Shown in pieces: positions 1 to 7,943 of a DNA stretch of 64,000 nucleotides (positions within the stretch are counted from its first letter, which is position 1; every line of letters starts with the position of its first letter). The notes under the pieces are model-generated. The model was not told the DNA's origin. It ran no database searches and saw only the letters and a list, made by a program, of their open reading frames with translations. Both the position numbers and the translations under genes were made by a program. The stretch is taken from NCBI RefSeq assembly GCF_003201675.2, contig NZ_CP029287.2, forward strand, positions 2,282,001-2,346,000, read 5' to 3'. Source of the DNA: Metallosphaera hakonensis JCM 8857 = DSM 7519. GTDB taxonomy: Archaea; Thermoproteota; Thermoprotei_A; Sulfolobales; Sulfolobaceae.

Positions 1-235
1 CTCCTCTTCTTAGATGGGAAATAATTCCCAGTTCTGCTATGAGAGTTTTACCCGATCCTGTAGGCGACGTTAAGAGTAGTCTTTTTCCTTCCAATAATCC
101 TTTCTCAATGGCTTCAGACTGGACAGGATTTAAAGTAACGATGCCTCTCTTCCTAAGAACTTCTCTTACGCCGTCCTCCACAGGTAGATCGCTGACATCG
201 ACCGAATTCATTGAGTTGAAGATAGTTGTATTCAT
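1..235 (-). CDS. hel308: ATP-dependent DNA helicase Hel308, N-terminal part (cut by window edge)
   Basis: This is the first 78 codons of a Ski2-like superfamily 2 helicase; the gene runs off the left edge. The reverse strand reads from an ATG at 235 and contains [20 protein letters not shown] (a Q-motif-like region) followed by Walker [10 protein letters not shown]. Spacing and wording match archaeal Hel308, a 3'-5' helicase that acts at stalled or recombining replication forks. A second in-frame ATG lies at 211 and could be the true start. The family identity rests on the N-terminal region only. The gene is divergent from the permease that follows. Confidence 0.85.
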   Translation of the reverse strand, partial: MNTTIFNSMNSVDVSDLPVEDGVREVLRKRGIVTLNPVQSEAIEKGLLEGKRLLLTSPTGSGKTLIAELGIISHLRRG

Positions 236-414
236 TATTTAACCTAATTGGGTGGGCGAGATTGAAATGTAAAGGCCCATTGTTAGTGAAAATGGAAAGC
301 AAAACAAATAATTTTGTTTGAACTAGAGATTGTTCGTTAAAATCCAATCAACTGTATTTTTCCCTAAAATATTAGAAGGTTTTAATATCTCTTACAATGT
401 ATCATATTTCTCGA

Positions 415-1821
415 ATGTCTAAGGGATCTCAGGAGCAACGAAACGAAGAGCCTAAGAGGGTCATAGGAGTTCTCGATCTTATATTCCTTTCACTAGGGGG
501 ACAATCGCCTTTCCTAAGCGTTTTAACGTACGGTGTGGAAGCCTATCTCATTATTGGCACGGGTGCCTCATTGGCCATAATCCTGGGCACGGTTCTGGTC
601 TTGATCAATGGTATGGTAGTGTATATCCTTTCTCGAAAGTTTACAAAGGCCGGAGGGTACTACACCTACGCTTACTACAGTTTAACGAAAAGGTTGGGTT
701 TTGAGACAGGTTGGCTCTACCTCTTGTACTCTTCAATGTACGGTTCAGCTTATGTTCTTGGAGCTTCATATATATTGTCCACTATAATCCCAGTTCCTGC
801 AATTGTTATTGCTGCGATAATTCTAGGTGTTTCAAGCGCATTTGCTATCTTAGGTATAAAGCCAACAGCTAAGTACGCCATAGTAGCCAGTTTAATAGAA
901 ATTACAATGATGACAGCTCTAGCGGTTCTCTTCATGGCATCAACTCGCTTCTATTTATATAATCCGATTCCTCCTCATCTTAACTTGTCCGAACTTACTC
1001 TGGCCATTCTTTTCGGATCTTCGATACCTACGGGATACGGTTCTATAGCACCTTTATCAGGGGAGGTGAAAAATCCAGAAAAGAGTGTGCCCAGGGCCAT
1101 AATTACTGTGATCCTTCTAGGCGGATTGTTAGCTGCATTCGATGTTTACGGAATTACGGATCACTTGATATACTTCCATATAACTGCCAATCAACTTAAC
1201 CTGGTTCAACTAATAGACGACAGATTCGGATTATTAACGTTGGTATTCGTTCTCTTCGCGGCTGCGAACGACGGAATTTTAGCCACTCTCACTTATATGA
1301 TGGCAACCTCAAGGACAGTGTTCGCTATGTCAAGGGGAGGATTTCTACCACAGGTTCTAGGAAAGTTGGAGTCTGGAAAGGGTCCCCTTAATGCTGTCTT
1401 CATAACGGTTTCGGTTTTTGCGCTTATTACAATCGGAGGTATTTTAGTTGCTGGACTTAACGCGTTTCTGGCTTTCACAATTACCGGTCTAGTGTCTCTG
1501 TTGGCAAACATTTTCGTTCATTTAGCTTCAGACTTTTCTCTGCTGAAGATATCCCTGGCCAAGATCAGCAGCAGGGTGAAATGGTTGATTCTATCTCTAG
1601 GTGGGATAACCTTCTCCTCCTATGAGCTTCTTAAATCGATCGGAAGTTCTTCACCCATTATAGTGTATTTCTTCATGGGTACTATAATCCTAGGTTTCCT
1701 GGCAGCTGAAATTATGGAGATGAGCAAAGATGAGGAAGAGGACAATCATGCTGGCAGGAAGGAAAACAACGTGAATTCGAATAAAGTCAGCCTAAAGGAG
1801 AAAAAAGAAAGTGTAACTTAG
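415..1821 (+). CDS. APC-superfamily amino acid permease
   Basis: This is an integral membrane transporter of the amino acid-polyamine-organocation superfamily with about 12 hydrophobic segments. It has the family's early glycine-rich helix (LDLIFLSLGGQSPF) and a loop of the type GEVKNPEKSVPRAI after the sixth segment. The C-terminal ~35 residues are charged and cytoplasmic-looking. An upstream in-frame ATG at 397 would add six residues. A TATA-like TTTTAATAT at 380-388 lies about 26 nt before position 411, which favours the ATG at 415 and a nearly leaderless mRNA. The substrate cannot be read from the sequence. The 3' end overlaps the convergent NifX-like gene by 4 bp. Confidence 0.85.
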   Translation: MSKGSQEQRNEEPKRVIGVLDLIFLSLGGQSPFLSVLTYGVEAYLIIGTGASLAIILGTVLVLINGMVVYILSRKFTKAGGYYTYAYYSLTKRLGFETGWLYLLYSSMYGSAYVLGASYILSTIIPVPAIVIAAIILGVSSAFAILGIKPTAKYAIVASLIEITMMTALAVLFMASTRFYLYNPIPPHLNLSELTLAILFGSSIPTGYGSIAPLSGEVKNPEKSVPRAIITVILLGGLLAAFDVYGITDHLIYFHITANQLNLVQLIDDRFGLLTLVFVLFAAANDGILATLTYMMATSRTVFAMSRGGFLPQVLGKLESGKGPLNAVFITVSVFALITIGGILVAGLNAFLAFTITGLVSLLANIFVHLASDFSLLKISLAKISSRVKWLILSLGGITFSSYELLKSIGSSSPIIVYFFMGTIILGFLAAEIMEMSKDEEEDNHAGRKENNVNSNKVSLKEKKESVT

Positions 1822-2180
1822 TGGTGCCCGTGATGTTCATGCATTTCTCCATGGGTAGGAACGTCGGTTTCCTTTAGTTTCCCTGCTATCAAATCACTAA
1901 GCGCATCGTCCACTCTCATGCCACTCGCAATGTAAATCTTTGCTTTCCCCTGTAGATACCTGACACCAGGTGCACCTATCTCTGCTACGAGGAATCCTGT
2001 AACTCCTCTCTCGAGAGCTGATCTCAACATGTGTATTCCCCTTGCAGCTGTAGCCTGTAGCGCCGGGTTATCATACTCCTCAATTAATTTGACTTCGTTA
2101 CCTAACTCGTAAATTCTAACCCTCAACCCTTCCCCTGGACCATCTACGTATTCGTCGGTAACTGGTACCGCTATCCTCAT
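1818..2180 (-). CDS. NifX/NafY-like (FeMo-cofactor domain) protein with His-rich tail
   Basis: This 120-residue protein has the fold of the dinitrogenase iron-molybdenum cofactor family: a start MRIAVPVTDE, a central segment GVTGFLVAEIGAPGVRYLQ and a glycine-rich strand pattern. No nitrogenase genes are nearby, so a role in binding a metal or cluster in another context is more likely. The C-terminus is rich in histidine (HGEMHEHHGHH), suggesting metal binding. It is translated behind the PadR regulator with a 4-bp ATGA-type overlap, so the two form an operon. Small stand-alone members of this family are common in archaea and mostly uncharacterised. Confidence 0.75.
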   Translation of the reverse strand: MRIAVPVTDEYVDGPGEGLRVRIYELGNEVKLIEEYDNPALQATAARGIHMLRSALERGVTGFLVAEIGAPGVRYLQGKAKIYIASGMRVDDALSDLIAGKLKETDVPTHGEMHEHHGHH

Positions 2181-2632
2181 GATATCACTTCCATTAATCT
2201 CTCGCTGAGTCTTTTAATCCTTTCTTTCATTAAAACAATTTTTTCAGGATCATTTCTCTTCAAGTCCTCTAGGTAGTCGACGTAGAACTCCATCTCCTTT
2301 ACTATCTCCTCAGGGGAGTTAGGTTGTTGATCAGCTCCCTCCTTGAATCTCGACATCATAGCCATCCTCTGTCTTATTAGTTCTATTTCCTCTCTCCCCG
2401 TGCTAGTTAACTCGTATCTGCCGTCTTCCTTCTTCCTAATGAATCCTTCCTCTGTCATCTTAGCTAGCATTGGGTAGAGGGATCCAGGGGAGGGTTTCCA
2501 AAATCCCCTGCTCATGGTCTCTATCTCCTTCATTATCTCAATGCCGTTTTTAGGAGACTCGCTAATTGAGAAGAGGATTGCAAACCTCAGACCTCTTCTA
2601 TGCCCTTTGTGACCAAATCCGTGATGAAACAT
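2177..2632 (-). CDS. PadR-family transcriptional regulator
   Basis: This is a 151-residue winged-helix protein. Residues ~12-75 contain the PadR signature: GLRFAILFSISESPKNGIEI, then SPGSLYPMLAKMTEEGFI and a wing DGRYELTSTGREEI. The C-terminal part is helical and likely dimerises. The N-terminus is unusual: MFHHGFGHKGH is His-rich, echoing the His-rich tail of the NifX-like gene it overlaps, so a metal-responsive role for the pair is plausible (inference). A TATA-like stretch is seen at 2663-2671 on this strand, about 26 nt before position 2637, so the message is almost leaderless. A CGATATCG palindrome lies between TATA and start. Confidence 0.85.
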   Translation of the reverse strand: MFHHGFGHKGHRRGLRFAILFSISESPKNGIEIMKEIETMSRGFWKPSPGSLYPMLAKMTEEGFIRKKEDGRYELTSTGREEIELIRQRMAMMSRFKEGADQQPNSPEEIVKEMEFYVDYLEDLKRNDPEKIVLMKERIKRLSERLMEVIS

Positions 2633-2647
2633 ATTCTATCTAATAAC

Positions 2648-2655
2648 CGATATCG
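2648..2655. promoter_or_regulatory. Candidate PadR operator (CGATATCG palindrome)
   Basis: An 8-bp perfect palindrome lies between the TATA box and the predicted start of the PadR gene. This is where an autorepressor would block transcription. Position is the only support; the motif does not match a known PadR consensus that I can name. Confidence 0.3.
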
Positions 2656-2716
2656 ATTTTCAGATATAAACTTTTTCCTCCAGGTTCCAGATTTATGATA
2701 GAGAACTCAACCAAAT

Positions 2717-2796
2717 CCGCGAAGTCTGGGGCTACCGGGTACAGTTGCGTACTTTACCTGAAAATGACGTTTCTTACACATCTATACATGGTAGCC
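2717..2796 (+). repeat. Degenerate dispersed repeat G, copy 1 (transposase-like coding relic)
   Basis: About 80 bp are closely similar (roughly five in six positions) to the reverse complement of 44466-44545. Read on the + strand, both copies have an open frame sharing KSGATGYSCV and TFLTHLYM, with several of the differences in third codon positions. That suggests a relic of a coding sequence, possibly the start of a transposase. I did not recognise the family. Confidence 0.55.
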
Positions 2797-2903
2797 TCCG
2801 AAGTCTCTGAATAATTGAAGAGTCGTGAGGAAAGTGAACTATGAGAACGTTATTCTAAACTATTTTGACAATGTTTTTAAATAACGAAGACTTGACATCA
2901 TTT

Positions 2904-4046
2904 ATGAACAAGGTTCTATTAGTGGGAGTATTAGCAATAGCCGTTATACTGATCTCAGTTGTGGGTTTTCTTAATTACAATCCTTCATATAAAACGAGTC
3001 AGACGGGACTGAAGGTCAATCTGGAGTCAGCTCCGTCTACAGGAGTTCTTCTCTCACCAGTTCAAGCTCAAGCGTCCACTGGGGTACAAGGGTATACAGT
3101 TGGAGCATGGATTGAGCTAAGCAACTTATCGGGTATTGCCCCATCTGGTACTGTTACCTCTCAATTTATTAATAACATTTCAAAGGACTTCGGGACTACT
3201 TTCTCTGAGGTCTTAGTTCACAATAGTACTTCAAGTGCAATTGTTTTCGTATCCAAGGCTGTTTCCCAGAATATTTCAACAGGATTCAGAAAAATCGCGT
3301 TAATTCTAGTAGCAGGATACAACTTTAACGTTAACAAGTCAGGCAATATGGAATATGTTTATGGCAATATATCTGGGACAGGAATCTCTCTTGGTTACGA
3401 TGGGACGTACCTAGTGGGGGCTGTGGTAAATGGAGTTCAAGAGCCAGCTCAATCAGCGTTGTCTCTTCTCATGAACCAGTATCAAGACGTTGTAAACTCT
3501 CAGAGCGCATTGGTTCAACCACCATCAATATTTTCAAGCGTGCCTAACATGAAGCTAGCACTTTGGGCTTACGTCAATTACACGGCACTTAAGAGCCTTA
3601 ACTTATCACAAGGTTTCAAGATGGGCGGAATCATGGGACTTAACAAGTTGAATTCCATGAGTGCTTACTCCAAGTTCCAAAACACCAGCAGAAACATGAA
3701 GTTAAACGTGAGTACGGGCTACCTAGCCCTCTATGCGAATAGTAGTTCTCTCCTAGCTGTTCAAGTGACCCAGTATAAGACCTCATCTGAGGCACAACAA
3801 CAATATAACCAGACCCTGACTTTCTATGAACAATACAAGGACTACACCGGAATGAACGCCGTGATATCTCAAGGGAGCGAGGACGGCTCTCCCTACTTTA
3901 TTGCAAATCCCAACCCCATGAACAATAACACCCTAATTCTTGCCTCTGTTTCCGGTCCCTACTTCATAACTGAGGCCAACTACGCGACTGTAGCTAGTCA
4001 AACCCTATTGCTCTCCTATCTTCAGGGGCTTTTAAGCCAACTCTAA
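2904..4046 (+). CDS. Exported membrane-anchored protein, Ser/Asn-rich, unknown function
   Basis: This 380-residue protein has one N-terminal hydrophobic helix (VLLVGVLAIAVILISVVGFL) and then a long extracytoplasmic part rich in Ser, Asn and Thr with many N-x-S/T sequons. That is typical of heavily glycosylated Sulfolobales surface proteins. An in-frame ATG at 2865 would add 13 residues. The TATA-like TTTTTAAATAA at 2874-2884 sits ~26 nt upstream of the ATG at 2904, which favours the shorter form and a leaderless mRNA. No domain was recognised. It lies directly upstream of a secreted protease and a deglycosylase, so a cell-surface role is reasonable (inference). Confidence 0.7.
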   Translation: MNKVLLVGVLAIAVILISVVGFLNYNPSYKTSQTGLKVNLESAPSTGVLLSPVQAQASTGVQGYTVGAWIELSNLSGIAPSGTVTSQFINNISKDFGTTFSEVLVHNSTSSAIVFVSKAVSQNISTGFRKIALILVAGYNFNVNKSGNMEYVYGNISGTGISLGYDGTYLVGAVVNGVQEPAQSALSLLMNQYQDVVNSQSALVQPPSIFSSVPNMKLALWAYVNYTALKSLNLSQGFKMGGIMGLNKLNSMSAYSKFQNTSRNMKLNVSTGYLALYANSSSLLAVQVTQYKTSSEAQQQYNQTLTFYEQYKDYTGMNAVISQGSEDGSPYFIANPNPMNNNTLILASVSGPYFITEANYATVASQTLLLSYLQGLLSQL

Positions 4047-4121
4047 TTTTTTAATGTAAGGATCTATAATTGGTTTGATATTTTCATAAACTTATTATAT
4101 CTTTGTTCATAAATTTGTCGT

Positions 4122-7100
4122 ATGAAGTTAGGTTTGATTTTAGCCCTAATGATTCTTTTTTCTCCCTTAATGATAGGTTCGTTAACCTCAGGCACAACGT
4201 ATGCAACCTATTATGGTCCAGAATATCAAGGTGCACTGCAGGGACCATTGCCCAGTTCGTCCCAAGTTTGCGTCTCTGTCTTTATACCACCTAAGAACCT
4301 TAACTATCTCTACCTTTTAGTCCAGGAAATAGGAAACCATCAGATCAAGCCCTTAAATAGGTCGCAGTTGGTGTCCGAGTTCGGTAATGTTAAGGTGGAA
4401 CATGAGGTGGAGAGTTATCTTCGTAGTAACGGATTCACCGTAGTGTATAGTAGTCCCTTTTCCGTGATGGGCGTCTCCAACGCATCCCAAGTGGAGAAGT
4501 TATTTAGAACATCGTTGTTCCTTTACAACTTCAACGGAAATGTTTACTATAGGCCAACCTCAACTCCTGTTATACCATCGCAATTGAGGGATACGATAAT
4601 CATGGGTTTATCTAATTTTACGCTGATCAAACCGGACCTAACAGTTTTGGGAAATCTTACATCACAGGGACTCAGGTTTGGGTCTCCTAACTACTTCGGT
4701 TTTCAGTTCTCAGCAACCTACTATACTGGGAGGGAAATACAGGAAGCTTATAACGTAACCCCTGGGGGCAAGAACGTTACCGTGGCTGTCATTGATGCCT
4801 ACGGAGATCCAGAGCTAATACAGGACCTAAAGGCATTTGACAAACAGAACGGCCTTCCTCCCATCAACCTTACGATTCTACCAGTGGGACCATATCATCC
4901 AATTTTCGGGCCCTTCTCCGGTTGGGATACGGAGACTGCACTGGATGTTGAAGCCGTTCACTCCATGGCCCCATATGCTCACGTTATTGCAGTTATTGCC
5001 TCAAATCCTGGGGCAGCTCTATTTGAAGCTGTGGATTTAGTTGTATCCGAGGATCTGGCCCAGGTAGTATCCATGAGCTGGGGGTTGCCTGAGAACGTTA
5101 TTGGGGCATCTGGATTTTACGCCTATTTTCAGGGAAGCACTCCCAATTATCCCTATCTAGATTACTATTTCGCCCTAGGTTCGGCCGAGGGAATATCCTT
5201 CTTTGCTGCATCTGGGGACAACGGAGCTTATGGAGGAACAGTAACAAGCCACGGCGGAGTAAACTTTCCAGCATCTTCTCCTTTCGTCACCGCTGTGGGT
5301 GGAACGTCGCTCTACCTTAACGTTACATCGGGCTCCCTGGAGGATAAGAACGCCAGCTCAGTCTACGGCTACGAGGCTGCATGGGGGGTCCTTCCTCAGT
5401 ACTTCGAACCCGGGGTTACAAGCGTATCTTCGGGTGGTGGGCCAAGCACTCTGTTCCCAGCTCCATGGTATCAGAGGGAGTATCTTAATGCGAGTACTAG
5501 GGAGACTCCTGACGTAAGTGCAGATGCCAATCCATACACCGGGCTTGTGGTTTTCGCCGAAGGGGTAGAGCAGGTCATAGGTGGGACTAGCCTAGCTACT
5601 CCTCTCTGGGCTGGGGTGACAGCAGACTTGGACTCGCAACTGAACCAGTCCCTTGGGCTCGTTAATCCGGCCTTATACTGGATTTACTCAAATTCTTCCC
5701 TGTATGGAAAGGCATTCCATCCTATCTATGTTGGAACCAACGGTGTCTACTCAGCGGGCAAAGGATACAATATGGTTACAGGGCTAGGGTCTCCCAACTA
5801 TCCCTACTTGCTGAACGCGATAAAGACTTACCTCAACCATCCCACACTCAAGATCTCGGTTTCCACTTTCTCTGAGAATACCTCATACCCATGGTACGCT
5901 TACAATTCCTCAGTGAAAATAGTGGCCTACATAACTAACTCTACCGGTTTCATTGCAGGAGAAGGGAACTTCACAGCTTACGTTTACACAACCAATGGCC
6001 TACTCATGACTGTTCCACTTCATTTTAATGGAACCTATTGGAACGGAGAGTTTAAGGTATCCCCAGGCCAGCCAGCCAACATATGGTCAATAGTTGTTAA
6101 TGGATCGTCCAATGGAGTACCTGGGATAGCACAAACTGACATTGACGTTGGGGATTCAGTGGTTATATCCCAGCCTGTTCCCTTCCCATACTCCACTCCT
6201 CTTCCTCCAAATGAACCGATCCCTATTCAAGTTCAAGTCACGGCTCCAAACGGTACACCTCTCGCTAACCAATCCGTTACGGCCTACTTGATCAAGAACC
6301 ATAAACCAGTCCTAAATGTCACTCTATTACCGTCTGGATTTCAGGGGATCTATAACGGCCAATTCTCTCTCTTACCAAACATGCCCCAAGGGACCTATCT
6401 TCTCATAGTTAACACGACCGATGGTTCCACATATACTTACCTATATTTCGGAAACGCTGTCTATGGTACCGTATATCCAACCATTAATTCCGGTTATCCC
6501 GGATCGTCACTTGGAAGTAACGTTACCTTCTTCGCTGAAACGATTAGTAGCTTTGGCCTTGGTCTCTTCTCGTCCAACGTCACGGCATATATCTATCATG
6601 GAAAAGAGTTGGTGGGACAAGTCCCCCTCATATCTGCACCCGAGGCTGTACAATTTGGGATATTTAGCCTCTTTGGAGTAAAGGAGGCGAACTTTACCAT
6701 TCCATACAATTTCACACCAGGAATATATCAGGTAGTCTACGAATCAGTAGTTAACACGTCCGTAGGTCTGGAATATGGTAACTACACTACATGGTTCTAC
6801 GTTTCGCCGGCGCTGAACATCAATATCTCCTTACCTGGAAACCTGTACCAGGGACAAAATGTGTTTGCTAAGGTAAGGATAGAGTATCAGAACGGCACTC
6901 CAGTAACCCAAGGTATGTTCTCCCTGACTCTCATTCCTACAGGTACCTCCTATTCGTCTCTGATTGAGGAAGCCGACTATGAAATACCCTTGCAATACAA
7001 CTCCAATTTGGGGGTTTGGATAGGTAATTTCACTGTCCCATCCTTCAACGGTAACGGTCAATTCAGGGGAAGTCAACCAGGAGTTATATCTGGTCCATGG

Positions 7101-7943
7101 ACGGGTATTGTAGAGGGGACTTCAGCGCTGGGCAATCCAGTCTTTTCGACCCAAGAGCTCTACGTCAATCCACAGACCTATGTGGGAACCATGACTGTCA
7201 GTCAAGGGGTATCTTCACCTTACGTTGTGCTGGATGGGGAAACCTATTCTCTAAATCAAATTTATTCGCCCAATCTCACTGTTAGAGGAGTATCAGTGAC
7301 GTTAACTGATGATTCGCTGGGCACACTTAACGTTATAGACTCCAGCGTAACGATTAGTTCCTCCGAGATAGGCCACGTTAATGCAGTGAATTCCACTGTT
7401 ATCCTGACCAATTCCATGATAAGAGGTTCACAGATCGCCATGAATTTACTGAACTCTAACGTGACCCTAATATCTTCTATCTTGAACTCTTCCCAATACG
7501 CATTCAATATATCTGGCGGTAGTGTAGTGTTGAGGGGAACCACGATTATTTCTCCCATCCTTTCATCGACTCCGGCTCCGAGAGTTATTGCACTAACTGG
7601 TAATGTGACGTCAGGTTTTGAGATTCTGAACGTTACCTTATCACCCTACGCAAAGCCCTTGAGCCTATCCCTGAATGGCCAAGCCCAGAACTTCACCTAC
7701 TCCAAGGAGAATAACACTCTAGTCCTCCACGTGCCCTTTAAGGCCTCCTCTCTTCCCTCAGGAACTTACGTCTTCCAGCTGACAGTCGAAAATGGACTAG
7801 AATATAACGTATCATTTGCAGTCAATAACCTTTACCAAGAGAGTGTACTTCATCAAGAAATCACTTTTCTGGAAGTCGCCGTTATAATTCTGTTCGTGGT
7901 TGCTGTAATTTTCCTGGTCCTGTTACTTAGGGTGAGAAAATGA
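4122..7943 (+). CDS. Secreted S53 (sedolisin/kumamolisin-type) serine-carboxyl protease
   Basis: This is a 1273-residue exported acid protease. It has a signal peptide (residues 1-25), a pro-kumamolisin activation domain (~45-190) and a sedolisin catalytic domain (~215-590). The catalytic Glu and Asp are in WDTETALDVE (~residue 270), the oxyanion Asp in AASGDNGAYG (~365) and the nucleophilic Ser in GGTSLATPLW (~490). A long beta-rich, sequon-rich extension follows, with a repetitive stretch around 1060-1150 (NVIDSSVTIS, NVTLISSILN) that looks beta-helical. A C-terminal membrane helix with a basic end completes it. Family members work at low pH, matching an acidophile's outer surface. Its stop overlaps the start of the PNGase-like gene by 4 bp. 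Confidence 0.92.
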   Translation: MKLGLILALMILFSPLMIGSLTSGTTYATYYGPEYQGALQGPLPSSSQVCVSVFIPPKNLNYLYLLVQEIGNHQIKPLNRSQLVSEFGNVKVEHEVESYLRSNGFTVVYSSPFSVMGVSNASQVEKLFRTSLFLYNFNGNVYYRPTSTPVIPSQLRDTIIMGLSNFTLIKPDLTVLGNLTSQGLRFGSPNYFGFQFSATYYTGREIQEAYNVTPGGKNVTVAVIDAYGDPELIQDLKAFDKQNGLPPINLTILPVGPYHPIFGPFSGWDTETALDVEAVHSMAPYAHVIAVIASNPGAALFEAVDLVVSEDLAQVVSMSWGLPENVIGASGFYAYFQGSTPNYPYLDYYFALGSAEGISFFAASGDNGAYGGTVTSHGGVNFPASSPFVTAVGGTSLYLNVTSGSLEDKNASSVYGYEAAWGVLPQYFEPGVTSVSSGGGPSTLFPAPWYQREYLNASTRETPDVSADANPYTGLVVFAEGVEQVIGGTSLATPLWAGVTADLDSQLNQSLGLVNPALYWIYSNSSLYGKAFHPIYVGTNGVYSAGKGYNMVTGLGSPNYPYLLNAIKTYLNHPTLKISVSTFSENTSYPWYAYNSSVKIVAYITNSTGFIAGEGNFTAYVYTTNGLLMTVPLHFNGTYWNGEFKVSPGQPANIWSIVVNGSSNGVPGIAQTDIDVGDSVVISQPVPFPYSTPLPPNEPIPIQVQVTAPNGTPLANQSVTAYLIKNHKPVLNVTLLPSGFQGIYNGQFSLLPNMPQGTYLLIVNTTDGSTYTYLYFGNAVYGTVYPTINSGYPGSSLGSNVTFFAETISSFGLGLFSSNVTAYIYHGKELVGQVPLISAPEAVQFGIFSLFGVKEANFTIPYNFTPGIYQVVYESVVNTSVGLEYGNYTTWFYVSPALNINISLPGNLYQGQNVFAKVRIEYQNGTPVTQGMFSLTLIPTGTSYSSLIEEADYEIPLQYNSNLGVWIGNFTVPSFNGNGQFRGSQPGVISGPWTGIVEGTSALGNPVFSTQELYVNPQTYVGTMTVSQGVSSPYVVLDGETYSLNQIYSPNLTVRGVSVTLTDDSLGTLNVIDSSVTISSSEIGHVNAVNSTVILTNSMIRGSQIAMNLLNSNVTLISSILNSSQYAFNISGGSVVLRGTTIISPILSSTPAPRVIALTGNVTSGFEILNVTLSPYAKPLSLSLNGQAQNFTYSKENNTLVLHVPFKASSLPSGTYVFQLTVENGLEYNVSFAVNNLYQESVLHQEITFLEVAVIILFVVAVIFLVLLLRVRK

